Assembly (NCBI GenBank): GCA_948144175.1
Contig: CANXME010002003.1
Coordinates: 569,684-633,683, forward strand
Length of the DNA stretch: 64,000 nucleotides
Origin: Closterium sp. NIES-65
Lineage: Eukaryota > Streptophyta > Zygnematophyceae > Desmidiales > Closteriaceae
Reading direction: 5' to 3'
The notes under the pieces were generated by a model that saw only the letters and a list, made by a program, of their open reading frames with translations, had not been told where the DNA came from and did not search any database. Shown in pieces: positions 52,256 through 62,404 of this stretch. Positions within the stretch are counted from its first letter, which is position 1; the number at the start of each line of letters is the position of its first letter. Position numbers and translations under genes: made by a program.

Positions 52256-53347
52256 TGGTATCAGAGCGACCAAGATCCTGACCTGTGGGCCCACCCTAAA
52301 GCTTCCGCTGCTACTCTGTGTTCGGCACGCCCCGTGGCGTGCCCCTTATCCTTTTTTTCTTAGCGGCCCCGTTGCCGCCCTTTCTGGCCCCTCGCGGCCC
52401 CTTCGCGGCCCTCCCGCCGCCCTTCACTGCGGCCCCGTCGCCCTTCGCTGCGGCCCCGCCGCCCTCAGCTGCGGCCCCGTCGCCGCCCTCACTTGCGGCC
52501 CGTCGCCGCCCTCATCTGCGGCCCCGTCGCCGCCCTCACCTGCGGCCCGTCGCCGCCCTCACCTGCGGCTCGTCGCCGCCCTCACCTGCGGCCCCAACGC
52601 CGCCCTCAGCTTCGGCCCAGTCGCCACCCTCACTTGCGGCCCGTCGCCGCCCTCGGTTGCGGCCCCGCCGCCCTCACCTGCGGCCCCCGTCGCCTACCTA
52701 TGGCCCCGCCCACTTGCGGCCCCGACCCCGCCCCGGCCATGCCCCGTCGCCAGCTGCGGCACACCGGGGGCACGTGCACCGCCCCCCCCCCCCCCCCTTT
52801 TCCCGTCACCTGTCGAGGCGACCTGAGGGGGCCGCGGCGACCTGGAAGGGGGGGGGCAGGCGTCGCCCCCTCTGCCGCCTGCTTTGGCGCCCGGGGAGGC
52901 CGTGCGTCGCCCCCCCCCCCCCCCCCCCTCCCCTCTCCTCCTCCTTTTGCTCCCTCTGCTGCAGCTGCCGCTGGGGGGGGGGAGGGTGTGAGGGTGTGGG
53001 GGAGCCCGGAGAGGGACTGGGGGTGGCAGGTGTGGGGATGATGGGTGATGTGTGGTCTCCCCTTCCCATCCTCCTCCGTTCGCCCCCCCTTTGCTGCTCC
53101 TGCAGCAGTGTGGGGGGGGAGGGGGAGGGGGAGGGGGAGGGTGAGGGGATGTAGGGGGTGACCAACCAGAGTCTACCACCTCCTCTCCTCTCTCTCCCTC
53201 TATCTCTCCTCTCTCCCTTCTGTTCTCTGTTTTCTGCAATGGTTGTCACTGCTCCTGCCTACTGCTGCTACTTCAGCTGCACTCTGCATGGTGTACCCTC
53301 TTTAGGGGGCGTTACTACACTCACACCTGCAAACAATTATGGGGGTG
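52256..53347 (+). other. Internal region of the non-autonomous element
   Basis: PBS at 52256-52271 (complementary to initiator tRNA-Met). From 52360 to 52720 it consists of degenerate repeats of gccgccctcacctgcggccc, and then poly-C/poly-G tracts at 52782-52798, 52911-52928 and 53107-53145. Open frames here are Pro/Ala-rich by-products of the repeats; no protein domain is seen. Confidence 0.8.
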
Positions 53348-53482
53348 TGTCGAAATATGTTATTCATATTTATATAATTGTCTGTAGTGTTAGTGTAGTT
53401 ATGTTTCCCGTTTGGTGGTGCACCTCATTACCCTAGTTCTTGCCTATATCTTTGTACCTTTGCTCTTTATTGAACCCTTCTT
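53348..53482 (+). repeat. 3' LTR of the outer element, left part
   Basis: 135 bp matching the first part of the LTR at 52038, ending at the nested insertion. The last four bases, tctt, are repeated at 61761-61764 on the other side of the nest, consistent with a 4-bp target duplication. Confidence 0.9.
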
Positions 53483-53815
53483 TGTCACCGAATATGCACG
53501 GTTGTGCATATAAGGTGCCAGTATGATTAAGGTGTAGGACGGGTGTAGTGATGTGTTGTATTTGGTGTATGCAGCCTCAAGGATAAGTAGGTGGGGGGCT
53601 GGGAAATTGACGCGGAGTCGGTAGGAGATCACCAAGGGGTGAAATCCTCGCGACGAATGGGAACAAACCCACCCAGGCCCGAGCCGCACATTGAGAAATG
53701 CACGGCTCGAGCTAGGGACAGGTAAGTTCACTCTCACACACACACACAATGCTTTCCGTTTGTTATCCTTTCGTATAGTGGATTCTGGTTACCTCTAGCC
53801 TTGCGTTTGGTGACA
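53483..53815 (+). repeat. Left LTR of the methyltransferase-encoding element
   Basis: 333 bp with 7-bp terminal inverted repeats TGTCACC/GGTGACA. It contains an (AC)n run near 53735. Confidence 0.88.
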
Positions 53816-53893
53816 CCCACTAAGGGAGGACCATTGAGGTGAGAGTCTCGTCACTTTCATAACAAACGGAAAGCATTCTGCGTGCGTGCAAGC

Positions 53894-56800
53894 ATGGACG
53901 GGTACGACGTGCGTTATGGCCGGACGTATAGTCGGCATGAGCAGGATCGCTCACGGCGCGGACACTCCCGCGAGCGTGGGCGGTCGCTGGAGCGGTCTCC
54001 GCGGAGGCCAGATCGATCGCCGCGAAGGCCTGCCTTTCGGGCGGATCAGGTGCCTCTCGGGCATGAACGCTGAGAGGAAGGATCTGCACAAGGAAGAGCC
54101 GGCGGATCGGAATCGGCCATGGTGAGGAGTGATCCGTGGCGGACGGAAACGCGCCATGGGGGTGGCGATCTGGGATATCGCCAGGAGACGGGAGCGTATC
54201 GCTCGCCGGATGCAAGTTATCGCCGTCGCAAAGATCGGAGGCGCGGGCGAGGCTTGGAAGGACTGTTTTCGGGCCGAGAGGGAGACCTCAACGCTGGCGG
54301 AGTAGAAGAAAGCGACGCGGCGGACACCTCGCAGGAGTCCGAGCACGGCGATGCGGCGGAGAACGGCGCCGACGGCCGGAAGGAGGACGTGAGCAAGCAG
54401 CGCGACGTGCCTGCAGAAGCAACAGAAGCAGATCTCGCGCAGGCGAGCGTGGCGGCAGAGACAAGCGCGGTGGAGGCGGACGGAACGAGTGGTGCTCAAA
54501 ACCCGCCGCGCAACGGAGACGAGCGTGGCAGCAAGAGGCGTAGCAGCAGCTCGCGCTCTCCAGATTTGCGTCAGCAATGCGACGCGGGATGCGGCGACGG
54601 CGTGCGCTCGCCAGATCACCGGCGCACTTGTGATGGGGGGGCGCGGCGACGGCATGCGCTCGCCAGATCCGCGGCGCACTCGTGATGGGGGACGCGGCGA
54701 CGGCGTGCGCTCGCCAGATCCGCGGCGCACTCGTGATGGGGGACGCGGCGACGGCATGCGCTCGACAGATCCGCGGCGCACTCGTGATGGGGGACGCGGC
54801 GATGGTGTGCGCTCGCCAAATCCGCGACGCACTCGTGATGGGGGAAGCGGCGACGGCGTGCGCTCGCCAGATCCGCGGCGCACTCGTGATGGGGGACGCG
54901 GCGACGGCGTGCGCTCGCCAGATCCGCGGCGCACTCGTGATGGGGGACGCGGGGACGGCATGCGCTCGCCAGATCCGTGGCCGCTGCATGAGAGGAGACA
55001 CGGAAGTGGATACCACTCGCCAGATTCGAGGCAACACCGGGACAGTGGGCGCGGGGGCAGCACGCACTCACTAGATCCGCGGAGAAAGCGCGACGGGAGA
55101 AGCAGAGGGGATTCGCGCTTGCCAGAGCCTCGTTACTCGCGTGATGAGAGACGCGGAGGAGGCAATCGCTCGCCGGACATGCAACGGTACCGTGGAGAGA
55201 AGTGGGGAGACAAGGCGCACTCGCCCGACTGGCGCCTGCGTCATGGGGAAAGCCGGGGAGGCGGATATCGCTCACCGCATCGGCGGCAGAGCAGGGATGG
55301 GAGGCGCGGTGGTGGGTCTCGATCGCCTGGCCGGTATTGGCAGCACGACGGAAGATGTGCCGGACAGGGAGGGCGGGAGCAACATGGCGATAGAGAAGAA
55401 AGCAGTGGGCTGGTGCACAGCCTGGAGCGAGCCAAGGAAGCAAGGGAGGGCCTACAGCGGGCAAAAGGAAGGGGAGCATCAGGGAGATCGGTGGGAGGGC
55501 CGAGCGAGGCATGGGGAGAAGGAAGGGGAGGCACGGCCGTGGGCATGAGGGTGGAGGTGCCTACACGCTTCTCAGGAGATCAGCACACGGGGCCCACGCT
55601 GAAGAACTACCTCATGCAAGTGGGCAATGTGCGGTACCGATGTGAGAGGAGCGGCATGGACTCAGTAGACTTTTTCCTGAGCCTGCCGAACACACTGGAA
55701 GGGGAGGCAGAGACATTGTACAGGATGAAGATGGATGAGCTGTTGGAGAAGGCAGGGAGGTATGGGGAAGACCCCACGGAGGCATTCCTAAGACGGCTGA
55801 AACGGCAGTTCCCAGGCCACACCGCGGAGAAGATAAGAGAGTTTCAGGACTTCAGGAAGGGGCGGGGCGAGTCACTACTCACCTACTACAACCGATTGGT
55901 TAACCTGGCAGAGGATGTGAGTTGCGCGGACACGGCCCTGCTCGTGAGTAAGTTTCTGGACGGCCTGGAGGGTACTTTGGGAAGCGGGCTGCGGCTGAAA
56001 GTGTACGAGAGGGGGGCTGACGTGACGCTTGATGAAGTATTCGAGCTAGCAGAGAAGATGGAGATGGCCCAGAGGAAGCTCGAAGCCTACCGGCAACGCC
56101 CAGTGGAGCGAGGCAGAGGACCTACGTGGGCCGCAGCCATGATACCAGAAGAAAAGGAAAGAGGAGGGGGAAGAGGGGATAACAGGACTGACATACGGAC
56201 GTGCCACCGATGCGGGCAGCCAGGGCACTTGCGCAGAGACTACAAGAACTGCGACTCCTGTGGTAAGCCCGGACACCGGCGGCGGGAATGCCCAACGGCG
56301 CCAAAGTGTGACATCTGTGGGAAGGGAGGGCATGCAACGAGGGAGTGTTATCAGCGGGAGGGAGCAGCGAGGAGGACACCAGAGGACCTGGAAAGGCAGA
56401 TTGGCAAGCTACAGGCTCAGCTGCAGGCAATGGGACCACGACGCGAGGCAGAAGCGGGGATGTACGCTAAGAAAGAAAAGGAGGAGGATGTAGAGCAGGA
56501 TGAAGAAGCTGCATTCATGAGCTGGGCAGGAAGAGCGGAGGATGAGGTGGAACACGAGGAGCAGCCAGCATACATGGCATGGAGAGGAAGGGAGGAGATG
56601 GGGCTGCGCAGCGGGGGAAGGGATGCACGGAAGGAGCAGGTGAGGAAGGAACGAGAGAAAGGACAGAAACCGGAAGCGAATAAAGAGAGGTGCACAGCAG
56701 CACGGCACCCTCGGGAGCGGCTGGCGTGCCAGACTTCCGTGCTGCTGATACAAGGAGGCGCGCTGTCGGTGGAAGGGGAGAAGGCCAAGACGGCTATCAT

Positions 56801-57971
56801 AGACACTGGCGCGCAGAGCGTGATATTAGGGAAGGGGATGGCCGAGAAGCTGGGACTGTGGGCACCGGACAGACATGTAGTGAAGGGGATGCTGGTGATG
56901 ACAGCAGAGGGAGGAGAGTCAAAGTGGATGCCATGTACAAGGACTCCAATTGAACTGACGGTGCTCAAAGGAGAGAAGCACGAAACGCCGGTCAGGATCA
57001 GGTGCGGGATCTCAGAATCTGAAGATTTCGACGTTTTGGTGGGCACGGAGATGATCTTTGCACTGGGCATGACCATCTGCTTCTGGAGGGAGACGGTGGA
57101 ATTCAGGACCAGGTGGTGGAGGAAGGGTGAGCCACTGGGACAGCTGCCGGTGCAGTTCGTCAAGACAGAGCCGAAGCGGGCCTACAGGGCGGATCTGAAG
57201 GAAATGACAGCGAAGCAGGGGGCACAGGAGAGCACGACAAGCAAGGGACAGGGCAGAGAGCTGAGGATGCGCTTCATGGACGAGCCTAGCCAGCAGACTG
57301 ATTGGCAGCAACCTATCCGCCTGGTGGAACTATTTGGGGGTATAGGGGCGGGGTTGGCAGCAGTGGTGCGGAACGGGATCGCAATGAAGCAGTGGATTTA
57401 CGTAGAGAAGGCGGCAAAAGCAAGGAAAATGGCGGAACATCACGCATGGCAGCTGCACCGCGAGTTCCCGGAGCTGTTGAAGGAAGAAGTGATCAAGGCA
57501 GCAATGAGTAGAGGAGTGCACGATGTACGGGCCATCACAGAGGCTGAGGTGGCGAGCTGGGGGCACGTGGACTTGTTGGTGGCGGGATGGGAATGCCAAG
57601 GGGTATCATGGGCAGGGAAGGGCAAGGGTGAGCAAGACCTACGGACACAACTGATGGAGGACTTGTTCAAAATTCTGGAGTGGCTGCAGGCTCGACAAAG
57701 CAGGGTGGCCTACCTGCTGGAGCATTTAGACATGGAAGGAGATGTGCGCGAGCCCATACGAGTAGTAAGGGAGCGAGTGACCAGACAGGTGGGAAAGGGA
57801 GTGAGCTGCGACGCGACACGGATGGGAGCTTACGCACACAGGCTCAGGATGTACTGGCAGAATGTGGTGCCAGCGGAAGACCTGCAGAAGGAGATAGAGG
57901 GGGTACGGAGAGCAGGGGGGGCGGAAGCTGAGCGATATACTGGAGCCTGGGCGAACGCCAGCACCAGTGAA
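53894..57971 (+). pseudogene. Gag-protease-methyltransferase part of the polyprotein (frame-disrupted)
   Basis: The N-terminal part is Arg/Ser-rich with 17-residue repeats. A gag capsid-like region (VEVPTRFSGDQHTGPTLKNY ... about 55546-56090) is followed by three zinc knuckles (56202-56357): CHRCGQPGHLRRDY lacks the last Cys, while CDSCGKPGHRRREC and CDICGKGGHATREC are complete. The protease motif IIDTGAQSVILG is at about 56798-56833. The methyltransferase domain then starts (57321). Frame changes are seen near 54073-54120, at a G7 run at 54635-54641, and at a second G7 run at 57915-57921, after which the methyltransferase continues in another frame. Confidence 0.85.
54633..54989 (+). repeat. 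51-bp coding minisatellite in gag (17-residue repeat)
   Basis: Seven tandem units of 51 bp, each encoding DGGRGDGVRSPDPRRTR or a near variant. The same RSPD motif, spaced more loosely, continues to about 55340. The composition (Arg, Asp, Ser-Pro) resembles SR/RD-type disordered RNA-binding tails. Confidence 0.92.
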
Positions 57972-58270
57972 TAAGAAGAGCTACAGCCGACATTATCCGT
58001 GCAATCAAGTGGGGCAGGAGAGGCAAGCACTGCCTACGCTAGTGTCATATGAGGGGGCAGCAGGGTACCAGATGGATGGGAAGCAGCCAGGCCCAGGACT
58101 AGTGCTCGACCACGGGAAGGGAAGGTGGGAGGAGCCCACGGCCCTGGAGAGGGAGCTGGCTATGGGGTACAAGGAGAACGCTACAGCAGCCCCTGGTGTC
58201 ACTGAACAGGAACGGAGGCGGGCAATGGGGAACGCAATGGATGGGTACGTGATGAGGTGGTTGGTGCAGT
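57315..58270 (+). pseudogene. C5-cytosine DNA methyltransferase domain inside the retrotransposon
   Basis: Motif I LVELFGGIGAGL (57321-57356, AdoMet binding). Motif IV region DLLVAGWECQGVSWAGKGKG with the catalytic Cys codon at 57594-57596 (the usual Pro before it is Glu). Motif VI YLLEHLD with its Glu at 57720-57722 (usual ENV is EHL). Motif VIII AYAHRLRMYWQN (57828-57863). After the frame change, a target-recognition segment and motifs IX/X follow: ALPTLVSY, ERELAMGY and ERRRAMGNAMD (58147-58242). The order is that of the cytosine-5 methyltransferase family. It sits between protease and reverse transcriptase in the polyprotein. Catalytic residues are kept; activity is unproven, and this copy is broken by the shift at 57915-57921. 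Confidence 0.88.
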
Positions 58271-60741
58271 GGATGTGGAGAGAGACAGTGCTGCGCTGGG
58301 GACTGAAGGAGGGAGAGAACACAGTAGCAACGGTGAGGCAGGGGGCATGGGCCTGCTTGCCGAAAGCAGAGCATGAGTGGAAGATAGGTGAGAGCATGAG
58401 TGAGGGAGGGAAGGCAGCCATGCTGGCACTGCTGGTTAAGCACAGGAGGGGCTTCGCTTTCACCCTGCAGGAGTTGGGGAAGTGCAAGATCAAGGAGATG
58501 GCATTGAAGCTGAGCAGCGATGAGCCGGTGTTCCACCGCCGAAGAAAGATGCCGCCTGGGGATGAGGCGATCTGCAGGGAGAAAATAAAGGAGTTACTGG
58601 AAGCTGGATTGATCAGAAGGTCAGAGTCAGAGTACGCGACCCCGACGGTAGTGGCAGCCAGGAAGGATTTGACAGGAGAGGTGCTGAGCCGCAGGATGTG
58701 CGGCGATTACAGAGATCTTAATAAGATCACCGTGCCGGACAGGTACCCCATGCCGATGGCGGAGGAGCTCTTTGACAAGATGGCCGACGGGGTGTACTTC
58801 ACGACGCTGGACCTGCGCCAGGGATTCAATCAAATAAAAATCAGGGAAGAAGATGTGAAGAAGACAGCCTTCCACGGACCGGACGGGCTGTACGAGTGGC
58901 TATACATGCCCTTCGGCCTACGGAACGCCTCGGCGGTGTTTCAACGAGTCATGGACGCGGTGCTGCGGGGAATTGAACATGCAGCATGCTACATCGATGA
59001 TGTAGTCATCTTCAGCTTGACCGAGCAGCAGCATCTGGAGGACGTGGAGAGGACCCTGAGTGCAATAGAGGAGGCAGGGCTCACATGCCATCCCAACAAA
59101 TGCAGGTGGGGGGAACGGACGGTGCAGTACCTGGGGTATGAGGTGAAAGGGGGACAGATCGGGATCCAGCAAGCAAAGGTACAGGTGCTGGACAGGCTGA
59201 GGGAACCTAGAGACAAGTCAGGGCTGCGCGCGGTCTTGGGCTTCCTCAGCTACTACAGGCGCTTTGTGCCTAACTTCAGTAAGAGGGCGGCGGTGCTGAA
59301 TGGGATACTGCGTGAGGACAAGGCATGGGAGTGGGGAGAGCAGCAGAGGGTAGCACTCCAAGACCTCATGACAGCCGTAAAGACGGCGACAGTGCTACGG
59401 CTGCCAACAGCAGACCAACCTTTCGTCCTCTACACCGATTGGAGCAGCCAGGGGATGGGGGCAATACTGTGCCAGGGGGTGGAGGGAGTGGAGAAGGTGG
59501 TAGCCTACGCCAGCAGGAGCTGCAACCCCGCAGAGGCGCAGTATAGCTAATACATAGGGGAGGGACTGGCGGCAGTGTGGGCAGTCGGGCACTTCAGGGT
59601 GTACCTGCAGGGCCGCGAGTTCACCTTGGTCACTGATCATCAGCCCCTCACGTGGCTGATGACCACACCAGGGCTGACGGGAAGGAACGCCAGGTGGGCC
59701 GTGAAGCTGCAGGAATATGATTTCCAGATCAGGCACAGGCCGGGGAAGACGCTGCAGCACGTAGACGGTCTCTCCCGTAATCCACCACTGCTGGAAACAG
59801 GACAAGGAACACAGGGGACGGAGGGGACAGAGCAGGAGCCAGCGCACACCCTGATCATGCTGGCGAGAGAAGTGGAACAAGTCGGTGCCAAGGGGAGTAA
59901 GGGGCCAGCGGACATATGGCAGGATGAGAAGGCGATGAAGTGGGTGAGGGGAGAAACAGAGGAAGACGAGGCAGTGTCTGACAGAGTGAGAGCACGAGGA
60001 CACCACTACAGGTGGTACCAGCAGCAGCTGCAGGTCAAGACAGAGGACGGTTGGAAGCTGGTGCCAGCGCCACAGGACCGTGAAGCAATAATCAAAGAGG
60101 TACACACTAAGCTGGGACACTTCGGACATGAGAGGACCGTACATCTGCTGAAGACGGGCTGGTGGTGGGAAGGGATGCGCAGACAGGTGAAGGAGTGGGT
60201 AGAGGGGTGTGAGGCATGTCAGAGGAGCAAAGCCAACCTGACGCAGGCCAAGGCAGAGCTGAACTCACTGCCAATCTGCGGGCTAGGGTTCCGATGGTCC
60301 TTAGACCTGGCAGGGGAGCTGCCCCTAAGCAGGAGTGGGAACCAGTACATCGTGTTCATGGTGGAGCATGTGAGCAAGTGGCTGGAGGTGAGAGCCATCC
60401 CCAGCAAGAGCTCAAGGCACATTGCAGCAGCTTTCAAGGCACAGGTCGTGTGTAGGTTTGGGGCATATGGGGAGGTGCTTACAGACCAGGAAACGGAGTT
60501 CCAGGGGGAGTTCAAGAAGTTGCTGGCGGAGTCGGGCATCACCCATCGGAAGACCTCTCGCTACCACCCGCAGAGCGACGGGCTGACTGAGCGAGCACTG
60601 CAGACCTTCAAGCGAGGGCTCCGGGCCTATGGGGAGCAGCGGAAGAGGGACTGGGATGAGGAGCTGGACTGGATCGCAGCAGGGTATAGATTCGGGAAGC
60701 AGGCAGCATTGAAGGATCATTCCCCATACAGCCTGCTATAA
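57967..60741 (+). pseudogene. pol: Reverse transcriptase, RNase H and integrase part of the polyprotein
   Basis: Continues from the methyltransferase C terminus into reverse transcriptase (MCGDYRDLNKITVPDRYP, MPFGLRNASAVFQ, catalytic YIDDVVIFS near 58990-59016). RNase H is interrupted by TAA at 59548-59550, after LYTDWSSQGMGAILCQ. The same frame resumes with YIGEGLAAVWAVGHF and integrase: HHCC finger (LGHFGHERTVHLL ... CEACQRSK), core SLDLAGELP, and TDQETEFQG with YHPQSDGLTERA. It ends at TAA near 60739-60741 by a frameshift just before the expected GRDPILP segment. Confidence 0.88.
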
Positions 60742-61220
60742 CGGACGGGACCCAATCCTGCCTGTGGGGGCACCACGGGTGCTGACAGACACAGTGACAG
60801 CGGGCACAATCAAGAACTGGGTAGCCCTGTCCGAGGTGAGGGCGCGGTACATGCGTTACATGATGCCAGCCGCGCTGGAGAACCTGCGCACCGCACAGCT
60901 CAGAGATGCCAGGCGATATGAACAAAGGCAGCAAAAGGGGGAGGGCCGAGCGGCAAGGGCCATCAGCGAAGGACAGGAAAGTGTATCTGAAGAAGGCCAA
61001 GCAGGACACCCTAGATGTGGGATTGGGGACAGTGCGCTGGAAAGTCAAGGAGGTGCGCCCATCAGGAGTGCTGGTCTTGGAAAATGACGCGGGGGCGCAG
61101 CTGCGGGAACATCAGACGAACACGGCGGTGATAAGGGGAACAGGGCCTCAGCGTACTGGTCCTGTGACCCGCGCTCAAGCTGCTCGAGCACGGGCACAGG
61201 AGGGGGCAGAGAGTGGCTGA
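60742..61220 (+). pseudogene. C-terminal tail of the polyprotein, frameshifted
   Basis: The frame +1 to the integrase frame reads GRDPILPVGAPRVLTD onward to about 60940. A third frame then gives DRKVYLKKAKQDTLDVG and KVKEVRPSGVLVLEND, the usual C-terminal region of this type of polyprotein, ending TGA at 61218-61220. Two further single-base disruptions are implied. Confidence 0.75.
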
Positions 61221-61760
61221 GGCAATAGAGGGAACGAAGGAGAAGACAGAGCAGGAGAATCAAGGCAAAGAAGAGTGCAGCCGCAACTCCGACAGCTGTC
61301 ACCGAATATGCACGGTTGTGCATATAAGGTGCCAGTTTGATTAAGGTGTAGGACGGGTGTAGTGATGTGTTGTATTTGGTGTATGCAGCCTCAAGGATAA
61401 GTAGGTGGGGGGCTGGGAAATTGACGCGGAGCCGGTAGGAGATCACCAAGGGGTGAAATCCTCGCGACCAATGGGAAACAAACCCACCCAGGCCCGAGCC
61501 GCACATTGAGAAATGCACGGCTTGAGCTAGGGACAGGTAAGTTCACTCTCACACACACACACAATGCTTTCCGTTTGTTATCCTTTCGTATAGTGGATTC
61601 TGGTTACCTCTAGCCTTGCGTTTGGTGACACCCACTCAGGGAGGACCATTGAGGTGAGAGTCTCGTCACTTTCTGAGAGTGGCTGAGGCAATAGAGGGAA
61701 CGAAGGAGAAGACAGAGCAGGAGAATCAAGGCAAAGAAGAGTGCAGCCGCAACTCCGACA
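61209..61760 (+). repeat. 86-bp direct duplication flanking the right LTR
   Basis: Positions 61209-61294 and 61675-61760 are identical 86-bp sequences (gagagtggctgaggcaatag ... ctccgaca). Between them lie the right LTR (61297-61630) and 43 bp matching the leader that follows the left LTR (53816-53858). This is what remains if a tandem second copy lost nearly all its interior and its own right LTR. Confidence 0.9.
61297..61630 (+). repeat. Right LTR of the methyltransferase-encoding element
   Basis: 334 bp, TGTCACC...GGTGACA, about five differences from the left LTR. Confidence 0.88.
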
Positions 61761-61847
61761 TCTTCACTCTCGACTTTTCAACTTGCTCGATAATCAATTC
61801 ACTCGACCTACTAGCTACGGCTCCTTAGCCTTGCTAGATCTTTCACA
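61761..61847 (+). repeat. 3' LTR of the outer element, right part
   Basis: tcttcactctcgacttttca ... tttcaca matches the end of the 52038-52255 LTR and is followed by the target duplication caacc. Confidence 0.9.
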
Positions 61848-61852
61848 CAACC

Positions 61853-62404
61853 TAGGCGTCGAACGATACGACATCCATAGTACCAGTACCTCCTGCGGCA
61901 GCGCCCCCAGAACCAGCACTCCCATTGTCAGCACCTCCCGAATCAGCACACACAGCGGCAAAACCCCCAAAACATGCGTGCTTATTAGCAGCACCCCATA
62001 GTTTACAGCGACGGCGGCAACGACGGCTGTGGCAGCGACAAAGGCTGCTATTGCATCTGGCCAGAACGCCGCTGGTGATGGCAGAGACTGTGGCAGCGGC
62101 TGCTGCGGGGGATAGGGGCCGGGTGGGAGGCGGCGAAGGGGCCGACACAGAAGGCGCACCCCCACGTACCGGGCCTCGAGAGTCAACAGTCTCTCCCACA
62201 AGCACAATCGAGTTAAGGGGGGGTCATATGAGACACACCAGATGGGGCAGGAGGCGGGGGCAGGGGAGCAAACGGAGGTGGGACTAAGGGGAGGAGTGGA
62301 AGTGAGAAAGAGGGGGGAACTCGATATATCGGTGAAGAAGCGAGCGTAGAAGCAGACAAATTCGTACAAGATGACGTCACGAGAGTGGAGGAAATGGTGA
62401 TTCT
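61853..62404. other. Unassigned region between LTR elements
   Basis: About 550 bp. Short open frames on both strands are low in complexity (Ala/Thr or Gly/Arg). No gene supported. Confidence 0.5.

Larger units (their letters stand above)
53483..61760 (+). mobile_element. Nested Ty3/gypsy retrotransposon encoding a DNA methyltransferase
   Basis: LTRs of 333-334 bp (53483-53815 and 61297-61630), starting TGTCACC and ending GGTGACA, differ at about five positions (roughly 1.5%). The internal region encodes gag, protease, C5-DNA methyltransferase, reverse transcriptase, RNase H and integrase. At least four frame disruptions make this copy probably inactive. Beyond the right LTR lie 43 bp of 5' leader fused to 86 bp of 3' internal sequence, i.e. 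the remnant of a second tandem copy. No convincing primer-binding site was recognised after the left LTR. Confidence 0.93.
52033..61852 (+). mobile_element. Short non-autonomous LTR retrotransposon split by a nested element
   Basis: The 5' LTR is 52038-52255 (218 bp, TG...CA). The 3' LTR is in two parts, 53348-53482 and about 61761-61847, separated by the nested element 53483-61760. The 5-bp target duplication caacc at 52033-52037 and 61848-61852 proves the outer boundaries. A primer-binding site (TGGTATCAGAGCGACC) directly follows the 5' LTR, and a short G-rich tract precedes the 3' LTR. The internal 1.1 kb encodes no gag or pol domain. Without the nest it is about 1.5 kb, a TRIM/SMART-to-LARD type element. 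Confidence 0.92.

Noticed and set aside
52191..53154. Long Pro/Ala-rich open frames as a gene
   Set aside because: They are by-products of gccgccctcacctgcgg repeats inside a non-autonomous LTR element; several overlapping frames are open on both strands.
59548..59550. Stop codon as a true boundary between two pol proteins
   Set aside because: The frame resumes immediately with the rest of RNase H, so this is a nonsense change (or at most readthrough) inside one domain.
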